From Siphonodentalium dalli (lineage: Eukaryota > Mollusca > Scaphopoda > Gadilida > Siphonodentaliidae), in the NCBI GenBank assembly GCA_032622095.1, contig CP136064.1, positions 248,963,827-249,027,826 on the forward strand: DNA of 64,000 bases, written 5' to 3'. The translations under genes and the position numbers were made by a program. The notes below the pieces were generated by a model, which did not search any database, was not told the DNA's origin, and saw nothing but the letters and a program-made list of their open reading frames with translations. Numbering within the stretch: position 1 is the stretch's first letter; every line of letters begins with the position of its first letter. Shown here in pieces: positions 13,601-28,600 of this stretch.

Positions 13601-16600
13601 CTGTTGGCTCATGTTCACACATTTTTTTTATTAAATGCGCTAAAAGAGCCTGTTCTGACCCATCCTCGGTCATTTTAACCAGAGCTAATTACAAACAAAC
13701 ATTCGAACAAAAAAAATGAAATTTCAACAAAAAGACAAAATTTGAACTCGAAATTACTATATTTTTTAGCTGAACTTTACTTGTAAAGTTTGAGCTATTG
13801 CCATGGATTGGTATCAGTCGACAATGTGTACATGTGCATGTGTGGAGACGTTCGTCAACAATTTGCATTAGCACAGGTCAGATCGTCATGAAATTTGTCA
13901 TGCATGTTAACATTGACATGCAGATGGGAACGAGTCATTTTGGGGTCATTCCTCCATTAACCATGGCGCCGGCAGCCATCTTCGATTTTACTCTTTGCAA
14001 GACTAAATCCTTTGGTATGGGCAACAAGTCATGCCGGTACCTTTGGTCAGATCATTATGAAATTTGTTATGGCTGTTGATAATGACATGTAGATGGGAAC
14101 GAGTCATTTTGGGGTCATTCAGCAAAATAACATGGCTGCCAGTGGCCATCTTGGATTTCAAAATTCAATTTATTATTCCATTCATTTCTCATCACAAAAA
14201 ATTTACTTCTTCGCATAGTTGATATAATGAACTGCAGTGTCATGGACACTTTAATTTATTTTGGTGTTACATTAAAATCATTTTGATATCTTTGTTTCTT
14301 TGTTGACAGGTTGAACAGTTTGCCTCATGTATCTCATTTCTACAGAGGAACTGTATGAGACCGGTGGTTATTGTAGGTAAACATATCGATGATTCATCAC
14401 AACTTACACCAGAAAAACTCAAGGTAAATGATTTCTCTTCTCACATGGATCTTTCTTGTTTGAATCTCCATATAATATATTTGTAAATTTTATCTTATCA
14501 GACTGATTGAATACATAGTGAAGATTTTTAAATAATGTTGATATTTTGCTGAAAACATAAATAATTTATAATTTACGATCCAGAACCTGCATTTCTATAA
14601 ATATGTTCACACAAGCCAAGTGTGTCTGATTATGATTATGATTTCGCAGAATATGGTTCTCTGATGGTGAATTTAGTGATATTCTGCACAGCGTGCGAGC
14701 ATCACCAAATTCACCCTCTGTGGACCTCATTCTGTTTAAGCCTCATCTTCTGGGAGGTATCTATAATCTCAAATTAACATTGTTTTTAGTTACTTTTTTC
14801 CTTCTGTTAAGTTTTAATATCCCCCCTAATTTGCAGAAGATAATGCATAATCAAGGTAAGTAATGGGTGAACATCACCAACTTCGACTGGTGAACTTCAA
14901 TCTGAGCTTCATAGTTGAAAAAAACTTTTTGCCCCAATTCCTTTTGTATATTATGAAAATAAAATTAGTTTCAAGTCAACTTCAATCTGATCCTAGTTCT
15001 CCCATAGCAGATGAGGCCTAAGCAGAATGAGGTTTCCAGAGGGTGAATTTGGTGAATCTAGCCCGCTGTGCGGAATATCGTCACTAAATTCACCCTCTGG
15101 CGACCTCATTCTGCAATTGTCAGACACACTATATCGAGGCTTGTTTTCACAGCAAATGAGGCTGAAGCTAGGTGCTGATTGCATGGTGCTAACGAGTCTA
15201 CTGGAGCTGAATGGTGTGCATGCACGACCGATGTTCTCTGGCAGTAACATTCTACAGTCCACACAGCCAAACCCGTGAGTGCTGCTGTTACTAACTGTAC
15301 TAACCGTTCAGCCTGTAATTCTCTTAACCCTTTCATGACGTGAGCAACGCTGGTGCAGCATTAAATATCTTGTGCCATTGCATTATCTTATATATGAGAG
15401 TCTCCCATAGGGAGCCTCGCATATATAAGATAATGCAATGGCTTACAGGTAATGGTAAATATTGTTAGGCCAATGTATTATCTTATATATGTGAGGCTCA
15501 CTATGGGAGACTCTCATATATAAGAGAATGCATTGGCACAGGGTTTTTGCAAAATTTCAGGAAGCTCCAGTCATGGAAGGGTTATCATAACTGAGATTCA
15601 ATCTGAAATGTAAAGACCATGACCTCCAATCGTTCAATTGTGACCTCTAAAGACTAAATATTTTGGAACTCCCATAGGGAATCTCGCATATATATGAGAA
15701 TGGACTGGCTTACAAGGTCAAGGTAAATATTGTTAGGCCAATGTATTTTCTTATAATTTCGAGGCTCCCTATGGGAGACTTACATGTATAAGAGAATGCA
15801 CTGGCACAGGATCTTTAATGCTGCACCAGCACAGCTCCCACCATGAAAGGGTTAAATAAAACTGAGAATCAATTTGAAAGATCAAAACCATGACCATCAT
15901 AATTATTCAATCATTCAATTTTTTTATGGTACCTATACCATATCAATGTTTATATACAGTGCCAAATGACAATACCCTTACTTTACTTAACCCTTCAAAT
16001 TGTTAAAATTAAAACACAATTACAATTCCTTGGCTTTTCTGCTTATATTTCTGTAGACATTCAGAACATGGCTTAAAGGCCCACTTATTTTTCAAATCAT
16101 AGCGGAAACCCTGTATACATAGTGTCCATTCTCACAATTATATTATGTAAAACAAATTTATACATTATGCATGATGGAGACCTAAAATATAGACATATTA
16201 AAGTTATCCTGTCAAAAAAAAAAATTTAAAGAGCAAAATTATTCTCTTTTGCAGAAACAACGGTTTCTTTTGAGCATGTCCTACTTTATACTAATTACAT
16301 CCATGCTAATATTTATATATACAACAATAGCATAGTTTTTTTGTAGATGAACGAATATTTCGCGAGGCTCCTCTTTCAACAAGATGAGATATCGTCCTTC
16401 TCAAAACACACTATGCTATTGTTGTACTTATCTTATATTGACCTTACCTTATTAGCTCAACTTTAATTTGTAAAGTTTGAGCTATTGCCATGGCTTTGTC
16501 ATCCGTGTGTGCGTGTGTACATAAGGCGTCAACAATGCAGGCTACAGGTCGTACCTTTTGTCGGATCATTATGAAATTTGTCATAGCTGTTGACATCAAC

Positions 16601-19600
16601 ATTTAGACCAGAATGATTAATTTTGGGGTCATTCGCAAAATAAACATGGCCGCCAGTGGCCATCTTGGATTTCAAAATTCAATCCATTAGCACGGGCCAC
16701 AGGTCGTACTGTTCGTCTGATCATCATGAAATTTGTCATGGATGATAATATTGACATGTAGATGGGAACGAGTAATTTTGGGGTCATTCGGCCAAAAAAC
16801 ATGGCCGCCAGCAGCCATCTTGGATTTTACTCTTTGTATGACTAAATCCTTTAGCACGGGGCTACAGGTCGTATATTTAGTCTGATCATCATAAAAGTTG
16901 TCATGGCTGTTGAAATTGGAATGTAGATGGGAACGAGTCATTTTGGGGTCATTCGGACAAAAAAGATGGCCGCCAGCAGCCATCTTGCATTTAAAAATTT
17001 AATCCATTAGCACGGGCCACAGGTCGTACTGTTCGTCTGATCATCATGAAATTTGTCATGGATGTTAATATTGACATGTAGATGGGAACGAGTAATTTTG
17101 GGGTCATTTGGCTAAAAAACATGGCCACCAGCAGCCATCTTGGATTTTACTCTTTGTATGACTAAATTCTTTAGTATGGGCTACAGGTCGTACCTTTAAT
17201 CGGATCGTCATAAAATTTGTCATGAATGTTAATAATGACATGTAGATGGGAACGAGTCATTTTGGGGTCATTCGGCCATAAAACATGGCCGCCAGCAGCC
17301 ATCTTGGATTTTACTCTTTGTATGACTAAATTCTTTAGCATGGGCTACAGGTCGTACCTTTAGTCTGATCGTCATAAAATTTGTCATTGATGTTAACGAT
17401 GACATGTAGATGGGAACGACTCATTTTGGTGTCATTCGGCCAAAAACATGGCCTCCAGCAGCCATCTTGGATTTTACTTTTCTCTTCATGTCTATAAACT
17501 AGTATTAGACAGTCAACTTTCCACATTCCTAATTGCTCCATTGACTGTAATACATTAAATTATTCCCTTTCCAAGTTGAGCTACAGTGTCATTGACACTT
17601 TCATTTATTTATTTCTTGATTTTTTGGGGGACCTTTTTGAGGTTTTTTCTGAGTGAAACTATGTTTTCACCCATTTTGTTTACAAAAATGGCTGTTACAG
17701 AAAAGACAACTAAATCCATCCGTTTTGTTAAACAAATTTATCTTTAGCATTTTAACTCCATGCCAGTAATTTATAATTAAAGTTGAAAATGTTCCAATTT
17801 TTGTGTTTACCCATACCATAGTATGGTAAACATAGTGTCGTTGTCCGGATTGACCACTCGTCGTTAGTCCGTCAGTCTGTCTGTCTGTCTGTCTGGCTGT
17901 AGACACTTTACGCATGGTGCGATAACTCGAACATTTTATATCTGATCGGAACCAAATTTTGTATATGAATTTCTTAGCATAAAAGACAGATCGAGTTCGA
18001 ATATGGGTTTGATTGGACTATTTTTAACTGAGTTATGGCCCTTTTTCGAAAATATATATTCACTCCAAAAAAAAAAATTTATTTCCTTGCTCAATTTAAC
18101 CAAAAAAAAAATGAATATGAATAAATAAATAAAAATAATATATAATAAAATATTTTTTGTTTAAATAATTAAAAAAAAAAATTTGAAAAACTAACACCAT
18201 TATAACTCTGCCAAGGGTATCCTGAGTCACCACACCAAATTTGGTTTAAAATCGGTCCATAATCTTGTGTTATGTACTGGTAAATTTGTTTGGAGCGACT
18301 TTAAACTTTAAACCCAATTCATCAATTCCATCTCATGCCTTTGGACTACTTAGCTATTGATAAGTCTATATTATTTCCTGATGTCTCTTATGCCAGTTGA
18401 TGTGCAAATAATCTGATAAAGAAAGCTATGGTATCTAATTTAAAATAAAGATTCAAAAATAAACATCACATGTTATTAACCGTAGGCTTGGACATCTGTG
18501 CTGTTGAGTGATATCTTCAGATGGTCTGAGGTCATTATAATTGTTATTGGTTTAATGGAGAAGTCAGTGTTGACAGCTCTGCTATTTAATTGATATTAAT
18601 GGGTCAGCAGTCAGGTGGCTTATCTGTATACTATATTGTTGTTAGAATGTGATACATTATTATTGTAAACTTAAATTGGACTCTCTTAACCCAAGTATTC
18701 CATGTCCAGGCCACCTTTCACATTTAACCCAAGGCTGTGGTGGTTTAGCTGTACCAGTGCATTCTCTTATATAAATGCGAGTGACCCATAAATTCCAATA
18801 ATTTGTGTTATGTACATTTGTCTATAATAGTACATAACAGTATACTCTATAATTCAACACCAAAACTCTCATTTATGATTCCGATCATAGTAATTTACTC
18901 TCGCCAAGGGATGGGTTAACATCTGCCGATCGTGATCGGCCTCTCGTTACTTGATTATCACATAATTTTCATTTAATTTTAATAGAAAAGGCAATAATTC
19001 TATTTGATTTGATCATTTCAGAAACGAACTTGTCGGAACACTTTCTGGTGTTAATTCAGATCCGGTGAGATGGTGCTTACACACTAAACACATTCCCATC
19101 ATTCCGGCAGTGGGAGAGACATCGGTCGGCCAGTTAGTCGCCCTCGACATGTGGCATGTCACAGAGGAGTTGGCTAAAGCATTGGAGCCTATGAAAATCA
19201 TGAAGATTAACACAGTTGGTGGATTACTCGATGAAGATGGTCATGTATGTACATGTCAGTTTAAGAATCTACATTCAATTACTATTAATTACTAGGCGAT
19301 TGCCCGTCAAATATGACAGATTTCAATGATGGCATCACTATCAATACAGGCTATTAATTGTGTCCACCGATCCAAGCAGCATAACTCTAAATTTATTGTA
19401 GTACATTGTGCCATGATAACAGGTAAAATATTGCTTGTATGGTCCTCAGAAAACGTGCTATATCTCAGGTTTTCTTTAACCGATCGTGTGTTATATTCTA
19501 AGACGTGCAACCTGACATGGTCAAAATTTGGGCGCAATCGGACATGAGGGTCATATATTTTTAAACGCGCCAAAATCATGACAGAGTTACAGACACACAC

Positions 19601-22600
19601 ACAAAAACTTGCCTTTTATATAGATAGATGATAGGGCTGTAACGATTCATCGTGAATTCAATGTATGATGATATGCATTCAACCGATACACATATTGTAT
19701 CATGTCGTGTCTATCGCGATACAGGAAATCAAGCAATTTCTGAAGATGGGCATGTGTAAAAGAGCAAAACCGAGAATGTTCTCTCAAGTTTAAATGTATA
19801 TTATGTGTATTTGACTCATTAGGCTAACAATTAAACTGTATCTTTATTTATAATGAACTCTACCTCCAGTTATAAACAAGTTGGTCTGATAATTCAGGTG
19901 GTATTCAATAGGAATACTAATTTAGTGTATCTTGATATGTATCGTATCATTGATAATATATCATGATTCATATCATATCATATCAGATCTGAATGAATTT
20001 TGATACGGAGGTTTGACTGAGTTATCGACCTTTATTTGTAAATTTTTGACAATTTATGTCTGTCCGGCTTGGTAACTCAAACAAATATGAACTGATTCCA
20101 ATAAATTTGGGTATTCATGCAGGTTTTATTCAGTCATCACAGGCCAGATTAAAACATCTTTCGAATTGAGCCACATCAGAAAATTAATAAACCTCAGCGG
20201 AAAGCCACCTTGGCAGGGGGGATACTCTGGGTGGCGGTGGATACTCTGGGTGGGGTGTACTCTGGGTGGGGGATACTCTGATCAGGGAATACTCTGGGCA
20301 GGGGATACTCTAGGCGGGGAGGGGGATACTCTGGGCGGGGGAGATACTCTGGGAGGGGGTTACTCTGGACGGCGGGATACTCTGGGTGGTGGTGGATACT
20401 CTGCTCAGCTGGGGATAATCTGGGCGGTGATTGATACTCTGTATGGCAGGGGATACACTGTATGGCAGGGGATACTCTGTGCATCAGGGGGTACTCTGGG
20501 TGGCGGGGGATACTCTGTGCAGCAGGGGATACTCTGGGTGGGCGGGGAATACTCTGTGCATCAGGGGGTAGTCTGGGTGGCGGGGGATACTCTGGGCAGC
20601 GGGGGATACTCTGCACTTGTTGTGATTGGTAGTCAACTGTATATTATGATGCAATTCTGAGTCATTTGCAGAATGAGGTCCCCAGAGGGTGAATTTAGTG
20701 ATGCTATCCCACACAGTGGGCTAATTTCACCAAATCACCCTCTTGGAACCTCATTCTGCATGGCCTCATCTGCTATGGGAGACATGGACTCAGATTGAAG
20801 TTCCCAATTGGGGAATATTAAGTGATGTTCACCCATTGGGAACCTCTATTTTGCAATGTGTTGTCTGCTAATTTGTGGATATAGATAAACTAAACTAAAA
20901 AAAATAGAATCTACGTGAGAAACTTTCCAGAGAAGATGAGGCCTGAGCAGAATCAGGTCCCCAGAGGGTGAATTTAGTGATGCTAGCCGCTATGTGAATA
21001 GCATCACTAAATTCACCCTCTGGGGACCTCATTCTGCAAATGACAGGCACCTTATTCTCAGGCCTGATTATGATGCAAGCAAGAACTTAATTTTCCAGAT
21101 CACATTATACAAATTTGGTGTTTTGACTCGGGCTAACCTGGCAGAGGTTATTACTGTTATAATTTAATTAAATTTTTATTTTTTTTATTTTAAATGTTTG
21201 TTAATTTGGGCAAGGAGCTCAAATCTTAAAAAAAAAAAAAAAAATTTAAAAACATTTTTTTTTAACGATCAAACTGTTTAAATGATCAAAATGTGCACAA
21301 AGCACACACAGAGGCAGGCCCCTAATGCACAAAGGGGACACAGACCCCTTTTGAAGGGGCTGCAGTCCCCTCCGAGTGTTTCATCTGGTATAGTGATAAT
21401 TCAACCATAGTAATCTGAGCACATTTTGAGCACAACTGTATGCATTTTGATCACTGCTGTATTGTAATGCAATTATATAGTGCATTGCAGTATGATACAG
21501 CAGTGATCAAAATATACATGTATTTGTATACAAAAACAATGACTTGTTTATGTTTATAGATGGTAAATATAGAAATGTGTGTTAACTTTTGCCATCAAGA
21601 CTTCTGTCAGATGAATAGGGATGATAAGTATTTATATATTTACTTATTTATGGAAGGTCATAACTTGAGGAGCACGAGGGGAAGAGGCTTTCCCTTAGAA
21701 ACAAACTATTTGCTATATCTGGACGTATATTATATTTGCAGGTTATTGCCAACATTAATATTCCAGCAGACCTATCCATTGAGAAACCCTGGTGTACTCC
21801 GGAGATTAAGGATCGAGTAAGCTCTTATTTATGAAAAACACTGATCATGCATCTCAGTCTATTTCATTTTTAAGTCATTATATTCATGTTTGAGTAAATT
21901 GAGTTATTCACAGACACTAGATACCTGAACAGCTTATCAAAAACTTCGAAATAAAAGCATCATGAGAAATCACCCTGCTCTCATGTTGAATCTACAGTTT
22001 TCCTTTTCGGAAGGAAATTTCTCCCAATAGGTGATTTGATTACATTAACATGTCAACTTTGCCCCTTTTCGACTAGGAATCTGTCGATTATTATTAGGCT
22101 TGCCACTATTTGATTAATCAGCTAACCTTCAACAGGTGTGGTAGTCGATGGTTTAGTATTTACTTTCATCGATGAATCACTCAAGGGGGATGGGGTGGGT
22201 ATGGTTGTGTATGTAAGCAGGACTATGCACTGATACCATGTCTGGAAGTAACAGTTAACAGTGTATGCAGTACATTTTACCCCGACAGCCTGTTCTTATT
22301 GCTGCTTCCTTTGCCTTTGCAGTCGCAGTCAACGTCTGGCAGTCATCTTTGATTATGTGTGACTTGTTCTGACAGTCTTTGGTGGGCCAGCGGCTTCCTT
22401 TGCCTTTGATATCAGCGCTGATGCAACTTATAAAATGTCCAGGTTATACATGGCAGTAAAAGTGACTGCATCCCCGTCACCCCCACAAAAGCTCAAATAT
22501 CTGCCACTGTCTACCTATGTCCTTGTTAACTTTAGTGCAAGTGCACGCTGCAGTTTTGCACCTTTAGCCGACTTAATGCGAAGCACGTGCTCTGCCGAAA

Positions 22601-25600
22601 TACATATCTGTGGCTCATGGACGAGAATAGCTTTACTTCATGCAATTATTGCAGTTTCTGTGCTGTCGTGTGTGCAGTTTTCAGAAACATTGGGCTCATC
22701 CGCAAATTCTGGGCAGTATTGATTAGTAAGGGCATGTTCATAATTACATTGGGACGAATGAGAGCAAGAGTATTCCTTTTTGTATGTGAAATAAAACACG
22801 GAACACTGACTGTTCAGAATGGATGTAAAGTAGCCATTGTAATTTTACATTTATCACTTTGTTCACCTGCATGTAATATAGGGTGCATATATTAACGATT
22901 AATCGATTAACCATCGACTATAATGGTCGATGAGTCGTTTCTAAAAACTCATAGTTGTGGCAACCCTTATTATTATCCTGGTATCTTCAAATATTTTAAC
23001 AATATAGATAGTTGGAAGAAAATTTTGATTCAATGTTTGTTCACAGAATACAAATTTTCTTTTCCTAAAAAAAAGCCACCGGTAAAATAAAGCCATCTTA
23101 TTCGAAGGACGTGTGGCTTAGTTTAAATTTTATTGTGTATGTATCACTATCGGCACCATCACCATGTTTTGTTTATATTTTGAGCAATCGACTCATGAGT
23201 GTGCTCTCTTTCTCACTCATTGTTTTTCTTTAGATCCAGAGAATCTCAGATCTCTTGTACCAGCTCCCCGCCAGCAGTTCTGTCGTAATCACGTCTGTCG
23301 ACAAAATGCTACAGGAACTCTTCACACACAGAGGTCTGTATTGTGTTCAATCTAAGAATTCACAGCAATTAATACACAGAACGAGACATGTGTTATACCT
23401 TTTACTGGCGCTGCGCTGGAGCAGCATTTAAAGATAATGTGCCAGTGCATTCTCTTATATATGCGAGTGTCCCATAGGGAGCCTCGCATATATAAGAGAA
23501 TGTATTGGCTTACAAGGTGATGGTAATTATTGTTAGGCCAATGTATTCTCTTATATAAGCGAGGCTCCCTATGGGAGACTTGCAAAAATAAGAGAATGCA
23601 TTGGCACAGTGTTTTCGCAAAATTTCAGGAAGCTCCAGTCATAGAAGGGTTAATGGGTTTGCCATATTGACAAACCCATTAACACACGTGTCGTTCTGTG
23701 TTTATTACACGCACCTGTCCTAGATTCTGTGACAGATAAAAAACCAGACTTAATACAAGGTCTATTCAGGCACAGTATCACATTATGTAATCAAGTAACG
23801 GCGGGGAAGCAATTACGTTGGCACTGATCGATGTCTAATGGCAGTGATCGAGTTACAACGGCGTTGGGTTGCAATTGATTGATTATATGTCAGTACAACT
23901 GAACACCATGGTAAACAAGAGGTAAGTAATGAAATCGTCCTTGACATTGCCAATTAGTAAAATTATGAAGCTGTCTATAACGATCGAGACATGACATTAA
24001 TTTACTTTTTTTTCATTCACAATTTTCCCATGGCGTTGTGAGATTTCGAAAATCTTCCCTGCTGTAGCAATATTTAGGTATAAATGATATACATCTATAT
24101 ATATAAAACCTGTTGTCTGTGTATGTGTATGTGTGTATAACTCGGTCACGCTTTTGGCGCGTTTATAACTTTTCAACCATGGGTACAATGTGGCCCAAAT
24201 TTGTACCACGGCCTATATTTTGTCGTAAAAGATGACTCACCAAATTTCACGCCGATTGATCAAAGCAAACCGGAGATCTAACATGGTCCCCAAATGCAGT
24301 ATTTGCACTCAAGTATAGACACTATTTCTTATGACGTTTGTCGAAATGACATCATGTGACGTCGCACGCAAGCCCACACTTGCTTTTCTATTGTAGACGA
24401 ACCGTGCGCATGGTGAGCTCTGCCAAAGCGTTGTTGGAAATAGGCACTAAATTAATTTGTCATTTCAGGTTGAATGTGAATATAAGTAACAATGTTGATT
24501 TTGTCGTGGAAGTTCATATAGTGGGGTGTATAGGGTCGAGACTCGAACGCTCTACCATCGTTGGGAATGGGTGCTAATTATGGTATTTTAATTTGCCAGT
24601 TCGCTGTGAACATAATAAAGAATGCTGTCTTTGTTATGAAAGTTTTGCATTGAGTGTGGAATCGAAAGGTATAGTAATAAAGTAAAATATCTTGATTGTT
24701 GCGTTCTATATGTGCATGCATATATGTCGGTTGGGGGGGGGATAGAAAATACAGTTTTATTGAACTAAAGTGTTCCCACAAATGGGCCTGTGTTCCTTAG
24801 GCTGTGTGATGAATACAGGCTCCCAAGTGGTCCATTTAAGATCAAAATGTGCCATCGCTGAATGAAGGCTCCCGAATTGAGTACGTTTCAGTTAGTATAT
24901 AGTAATATTTAAATATGCTGATTTTGTTTTGTTCAATGTGTGCATGTGTATATGTGAGGTGGTGTGTAGAAATATAGTTTTAGTGAAATAAAGTGTTCCC
25001 TCGCGCATCCAGTGATAAAAAAGAGAAGCATGACCATTCCATTTCTAATATAGAAATGTGAATTTGTTCATGACGGCGGACACGAGAAAGTAACAAAGAA
25101 CATGTAAATACCCGTCATTTTGTGATGGGCAATCCCCTAGTTATATATAAACATCGTAAATTACGTTATACTCGCAAAACATCAACTTTTTGTTAAAAGA
25201 CTTAGGCCCAACCTATATATATATACATGCCCTCTATAGACATCGACTATATACCTACAGTACTTCGTACGGGTGCATAATAATACCCAGTCTGTGTAAA
25301 CATACACTCAGATTCATACCGATACTGTTTTTTTGTATATATGGGTATGCAGTTTACTCCAGACTGAATAATACCACATATTTGGCATAGACCTAACATA
25401 CCTGACTTGATATGGTATATCCCATTGTGAATGTGTTTTGGGATCTTAAACTGTAAGAATTGTATAGTAAGTAATGGAATTATGCACTAAACAAAATAAT
25501 TGACAGTTCTAAAATAAAATCCAAACACGAATTTAATCCTTTTTGTCAGTGGGGAGATCGCTCAACGCCTTTGTTCGCCCACGTCACCGCCGTTTCCTTC

Positions 25601-28600
25601 TGATTGGATGAAACCTGGACCTTTTTACTTTGTTTTTTTTTGTCGAAAGTCATAGAAACATTGGCAATTTCAAGCTAGAAACTGACATTCGCATGGAGTA
25701 GGTATTTTCTGCAAAACATTTAGACTACTGGTATGTGGATTAAAGCTGCGTATATATAACAGATGTAATTTATATAAATTGGGGCATTAATAAATGTATA
25801 TAAACAAAAGCGAGAGATAAATACACACCTTAAAATAATGTGTTACAAAACTACTCGCCTCGATTATTCTAAAAATAGTAACAATTGCCACCGTTGTTTG
25901 CCGTTAAACATCCTTGTAACTCAATAACCGTCATTGGACATCGATCCGCACTGACAAAATTGCATCCCTGCTGTTACTTGATTACATAGTGTGAGTATAC
26001 AGGGCTTGTTTTGTCTCATCTGTCATGTGTGATGATGTTTTTGTTTTAAAGTTCCTGTTTCCTGAATGAATACCTTCGAAAATCACTACCAAATCTACAG
26101 AATTGACAAAACAGACATTCAATGATGCATGGGTTTGTTAATCGACTGTGGTTAAAATATTACAGTCAGAAAAAGCTGTTCATTTCTCTGACAACAATGA
26201 TTGCGCTACTTTGCACAAAACAGTTAAAACTATTAAATGATAAAAAAAATTTTTTTACAGTTAATCCTCTGTGTTATTGTCATGGAGGTCATGCACGCAG
26301 TCATTTTAACAATGCTTATTAATGGCAACATTGTATTCCATGTATGTATAATGGTCACTGTTTTATGACCAGCGATTGTAAGATAATAAGTTAATCAGCC
26401 GAATGTTGATGATGGATTAATTAGTGTCTCTTTGTACCAATACTGTTGAAATAATATGTATGCTTTGATGACATAGACTGGTATTTTGTAACATTGCTAC
26501 TTTAATATATATTAATATAACACTAACTTGTCGAAAGCATTTCTTTTGTGTGTGCATGAGTTTATCTTCAAATGGGAATTGTTCCTAACTTTTCCACACA
26601 ATTCAACACTCAATTTAATTTGGCAGGTCATTTTTTGAATTTGGTAAAAACAAATTTCATTTTGGCTAAAGTAAAATTGGTCCAGCACCAACACTGATCT
26701 ATTCTACTAGGAGTTTCTTGCAAGTTTCTTGATGACTTTTTCTCTGTATGTGCATTTCTAACCTCCATATTTATATATGTAGGGTGTGGAACATTCTTCA
26801 AAATTACAGAACCTATCCTACTGTATAAAAGTCTAGAAGGGATAGATATTCCAAGGCTACAAGACCTTTTAAATAAGTGAGTAAACTGTAATAACTATTG
26901 ACTACATCACCTGTGCATATTTCATTTTAGTCCCAGTTTCCTTGGATGTAAGCTAGCTAGTGATATCGGTAGGGCTTGATACTAATTTACATCCAAGCCC
27001 CATTCATGATCCATCAATTTCAATTAAAGGCACGGGCGGCGTTCGTTGCAGAAATATTCATATTTGTTCAAAATCGCCATCAACAGAACGAATATTAAAA
27101 TATATATAGTTTTGTTCATATGCCAAACATAATCAGCGTGTAAATAGTATATTGTCGTCAAGACGTGCGATGGTGTACGCAGGCTCCAAGCTAGGGGGTG
27201 ATTGGGGCGAAGATCTCGCCTTAAAGTCGGCGACTTCGCCCTCGAATGTCCTCAAGGCGAAAACGAAGTCGCTTTCCAAATTTGACCAAACTTGCCTGGA
27301 ATTTACCGGTGAAAATTTTACTTGATATGCCAACCAAATATATTAAATATATCTGTCATAATTGATCTATTTGAAGTCTTAAGAATATCAAGTGTAACAG
27401 TTATTATAATGATATCAAATGATTATCCCCATTGTTCATTAATCAACAAACACTATTCAACGTAATGACTATTCACTGGTATTCACATTGTCATTGAAAC
27501 CCTTGATTCCAGTACAGCCACTGGCTTCAATGACATTGTATCTATCAGCCGACATCAAAGAGATTATTACCTCTGTCGGCAAAAAAAAAAACCACTTGTC
27601 ACAATCAGTGTCAATGTACTTTAATCTAGCAGTAAACCAATGCAGTGTTACGTCATGTCACGTGCTGTTATGCATGCTTGGTTTCCTTCAGTGGTATTGT
27701 ACAATACCACTCAAAACTAAGTGGTGTAGTGAAATCAAAAGCCCTTCCTCAGACGGAGAGTGTCTCATGTTGGATTCTTATAATGATATTTTATTAATTG
27801 GATAGGGAATACATACACTAACAACTATTAAAGTTTTAATTGTTTTTATTTCTAATTAAACATTTTGTTGGTGTAGACCTTGTTTTGATGTGAACGGTTA
27901 CGCACTCTTCATCGCGGCGACTGCCAAAACACACCCGTGTTCCGAAGTTGTAGCCCAGAATGCAGCAGTTGTAGGCCAGAATTCAACCCACTATTGACTT
28001 ACCAGTACCATTGTGCATTGTATAAGGCGCATGCACATTTTGAGGGGAAATACTAGGTAAAAAAGTAGCGACCTAGTCAGAAATCTATGCTAAATAGATA
28101 TTTTGAAATTAATAAGTGTTTCTTATGTTTTTCTTAAGTCTCCCCACTTCTCCCTATTTTGGACTGAAGTCGCCCTAAAATCTCTAGAGGGAGAAGTCAC
28201 TTCGCCCTGTCATTAATCCCTAGCTTGGGCCCTGGGTGTACGTAAAGAGCCTGCTCGTGTTACAGAAGTTTTGCTTCTGTTTACATAACACAGCGCAATT
28301 CTATTGGTTAATCACACACAAATGATATAAACGCTCTTTATTATTTCCATATAAGGAAAACAGTAACAAATAATGCTCTTTATGTTTACCGTATCCGGAT
28401 CTAAACAAAAGCCAGGTTCCGTAGCGTTTTTTGCTTTTGTTTACATAACAAATGAATAACATTTGACAATAACATACTGTTTATGCCGTATATCTGATTG
28501 GTATAAGAACAAAGTCTGTCTATATTTTACTTTTATTTCTGTTTATGGCGGTTTTTGACGGAGGTGAATATTTTAACAGCATATCCAACGCCGCCCGTAT

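Noticed and set aside
20166-20714. 164-aa and 140-aa Gly/Pro-rich frames
   Set aside because: Translations of a G-rich minisatellite; both strands are open because the unit lacks stops.
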